Shown: positions 13,372 to 15,198 of the stretch, piece after piece
How the letters are laid out: each line of letters opens with the position of its first letter
Numbering within the stretch: position 1 is the first letter of the stretch
Assembly: GCA_937901485.1 (NCBI GenBank)
Contig: CALGTT010000325.1
Coordinates: 1 to 15,198, forward strand
Direction of reading: 5' to 3'
Length of the DNA stretch: 15,198 bases
Origin: an uncultured Ruminococcus sp.
GTDB taxonomy: Bacteria; Bacillota; Clostridia; Oscillospirales; Ruminococcaceae
The notes under the pieces: model-generated
Database searches by the model: none
What the model was told of the DNA's origin: nothing
The model's input: only the letters and a program-made list of their open reading frames with translations
Position numbers and translations under genes: made by a program

Positions 13372-15198
13372 TCAGAACCGCCACTCCTTGAAGATCCGGA
13401 GCTTCTCTTTCGGCTCGCCCTTTTCGGCTTTTTCATCGGCACGGCGGACGGCATATTCATAATAGAAGGCAATGCCGATGAGCAGTGCGCCGGCAAGGAA
13501 CAGATAGATTCCCCAGTGCAGGGAGCTCCAGAATTCCCATGTCAGCTTTACCGTCATCAGGAACAGCACCGAAAAACCAAGCGCGAACCAGCGCAGACGC
13601 TTGACAAAAAAGCTGCCGACAAGAATGATCAGGCTGAACACCGCCAGAATGATGCCGTCCTCCGCACGGTTGAAGCTCAGGCTTGCAAAGAGGATGCACA
13701 GCATCGTAAAGCAGTACATAACGAATCTTGCCATATGGACACGCTCACGGAACTTCTGCGGCAGGATCGCAAGCAGGGACGCGATAAAGACATGCATCGG
13801 CAGCAGATAGAGCAGGATCTGCGGGGATTTGAAATCTGCTTCATGCCAGATCTCCAGAATGCCGAACGGATCGTCCACGTTATGGATGAAGATCGTCAGA
13901 CAACCGAACGCAGATGCCAGAAGTGCCGGAATATGGCGCGTTTTCACTCTGCCAATGAACAGGAGCGAATACACCGAAAGCAGCAGGCAGACGAGCATGA
14001 ACGGATGCCAGTCGATCGTGGATGCCACGCTGAAGATCGGCAGTGCCGCTGTCAGCAGTGCCCAGTCCACCTGTGACAGCCCCTTCCCATGCGTATAGAA
14101 GCCCTGCGGCAGGAGAAAACGTCCCATTCCTGCAAAGAGCACCAGCATCAGGAGATAGGCAGCAATCTGAAGCCCCAGCACCCATCCCTCCGACAGTGAC
14201 GGAATGGTTTCAAGCAGCAGCACCATTTCACGCATTGCAACAAAGAGGAAGATCAGCATCGGCAGTGCGGGTACATTCTCACGGCGGCGCAGATTTCCGA
14301 CCGCAAATACCGCAAGCGAAAGTGCGAACAGCACAAGCCATCCGATGTGCAGCGTTTCCGTGCAGACCTGTATCAGCACGAAAATGCTGAGGAGCAGGGA
14401 ATAATTCAGGCAGAAGCTCCGGATGCACGCCGCGTGGAGATGATGACGCGAAAGTGCAGTTTCTGCCAGCCAGAGCAGAGCCGGCACTGCCAGTGTAATG
14501 ATCCATACATGGGCAGTATCCAGAAACAGCAGGAGAATGCCGCCAATGCTCATGAGCAGGAACGGAATACCTGCCAGAGCACAGCCGCGCTCCAGTACCG
14601 GACGGCGCATCACATGCGCATAGACCATGCCCGCGGTCAGTGCAAGCAGACAGAGCACTGTGATCCAGAGCTGGTTATGCGGAAGGCTCTGCATCGCCGC
14701 CGCCGCGCAGGTGCAGACGGACAGTGCCAGCGTCCACAGTCTGCGGCTGAGGAAGAAGTGCACCAGCAGGAGGAGAGCCGCAAAGATCAGCAGTAAGCGC
14801 AGGAGCATGGTGTTTTCGTCCATCGACATGCTGATGCTGAAAAGCAGGACTGCGAACAGCGCGAAATACGGCGCGTCCTTGGGCAGGGAGTTGTGCGGCG
14901 CATCGAAAAAATGAACCACCGTAAAGATCAGCGGCACGAACAGGAACAGCAGATACTCACCTTCCTGTTCCAGCGAAAACAGCATGGAAAGCACCGCGGT
15001 CAGGACAGCGGGAATGCTGAGGATCATGCCTGTAAAGGTGGCCGAGAGCATCAGGATCATCAGCCAGGGGGGACGGGCCTTCCAGGTCTCGAACACGCCG
15101 GTCTTGAGATAGGGCTTGTCGGAGGGCAGCATAGCGGCCATGACTTCCATATCCTCGGTGGCCTCTTCTTCCATGACGTCCATGGCGTCATCGACGGG
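13372..15198 (-). CDS. Large polytopic membrane protein of unknown function (5' end outside window)
   Basis: At least 608 codons without a recognisable catalytic motif. I count roughly 17 hydrophobic segments, spread along the whole length, with short loops and many positively charged turns, so it is an integral membrane protein with a short basic C-terminal tail (ADEKAEKGEPKEKLRIFKEW). The frame is open through the right edge of the window; the ATG at 15183 has no ribosome binding site and lies in an acidic, methionine-rich stretch (MDVMEEEATEDMEVM), so the true start is probably further upstream with a soluble N-terminal part. The C-terminal end, with a WGIYLFLAGALLIGIAFYYE helix, recalls large Clostridia membrane proteins labelled DUF2157-like or SCO7613-type, by recollection only. 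It precedes the sigma gene by 180 bases and may or may not be cotranscribed. Confidence 0.75.
   Translation of the reverse strand, partial: PVDDAMDVMEEEATEDMEVMAAMLPSDKPYLKTGVFETWKARPPWLMILMLSATFTGMILSIPAVLTAVLSMLFSLEQEGEYLLFLFVPLIFTVVHFFDAPHNSLPKDAPYFALFAVLLFSISMSMDENTMLLRLLLIFAALLLLVHFFLSRRLWTLALSVCTCAAAAMQSLPHNQLWITVLCLLALTAGMVYAHVMRRPVLERGCALAGIPFLLMSIGGILLLFLDTAHVWIITLAVPALLWLAETALSRHHLHAACIRSFCLNYSLLLSIFVLIQVCTETLHIGWLVLFALSLAVFAVGNLRRRENVPALPMLIFLFVAMREMVLLLETIPSLSEGWVLGLQIAAYLLMLVLFAGMGRFLLPQGFYTHGKGLSQVDWALLTAALPIFSVASTIDWHPFMLVCLLLSVYSLLFIGRVKTRHIPALLASAFGCLTIFIHNVDDPFGILEIWHEADFKSPQILLYLLPMHVFIASLLAILPQKFRERVHMARFVMYCFTMLCILFASLSFNRAEDGIILAVFSLIILVGSFFVKRLRWFALGFSVLFLMTVKLTWEFWSSLHWGIYLFLAGALLIGIAFYYEYAVRRADEKAEKGEPKEKLRIFKEWRF

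Overview
The window looks like a chromosomal segment of a Gram-positive, low-to-mid GC Clostridia member, most likely a fibre-degrading Ruminococcus or close Oscillospiraceae relative. Four things point there: strong AGGAGG-type ribosome binding sites; the ribosomal gene order, with rpsD inside the alpha cluster and a small KOW-domain gene between map and infA; a zinc-lid adenylate kinase; and a secreted GH5 glycanase carrying a C-terminal type I dockerin, the mark of cellulosomal enzymes. The species is inference; no marker gene was compared.

Bases 1-7320 (+ strand) hold the distal end of the S10-spc-alpha ribosomal protein supercluster: rpsE (5' truncated), rpmD, rplO, secY, adk, map, a KOW-domain gene, infA, rpmJ, rpsM, rpsK, rpsD, rpoA and rplQ. 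Genes are packed with overlaps or very short gaps, three use GTG or TTG starts (secY, infA, rpsK), and the run ends at a strong intrinsic terminator. Together they make ribosomal proteins, initiation factor 1, the RNA polymerase alpha subunit, the Sec translocon channel, and the enzymes for adenylate balance and N-terminal methionine removal.

Bases 7321-15198 are accessory and every gene runs on the minus strand, converging on the ribosomal cluster. Going left to right: a dockerin-bearing GH5 enzyme with its own terminator and an exact-consensus promoter; a Nudix-HAD fusion with a second exact-consensus promoter; a two-gene unit made of an ECF-type sigma factor and a single-pass membrane protein (ATGA overlap) whose exterior carries a duplicated domain behind a Thr/Ala-rich stalk; and a large polytopic membrane protein running off the right edge.

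The most interesting part is the sigma factor/membrane protein pair, which reads as a transmembrane signalling module with a duplicated ectodomain and no classical zinc anti-sigma motif. Other points are the Nudix-HAD fusion, the structured leader and unassigned middle module of the GH5 gene, and two intergenic G-rich/C-rich hairpins that share a flanking octamer and may belong to a dispersed repeat family. I saw no CRISPR array, tRNA, rRNA, transposase, phage gene or integration site.
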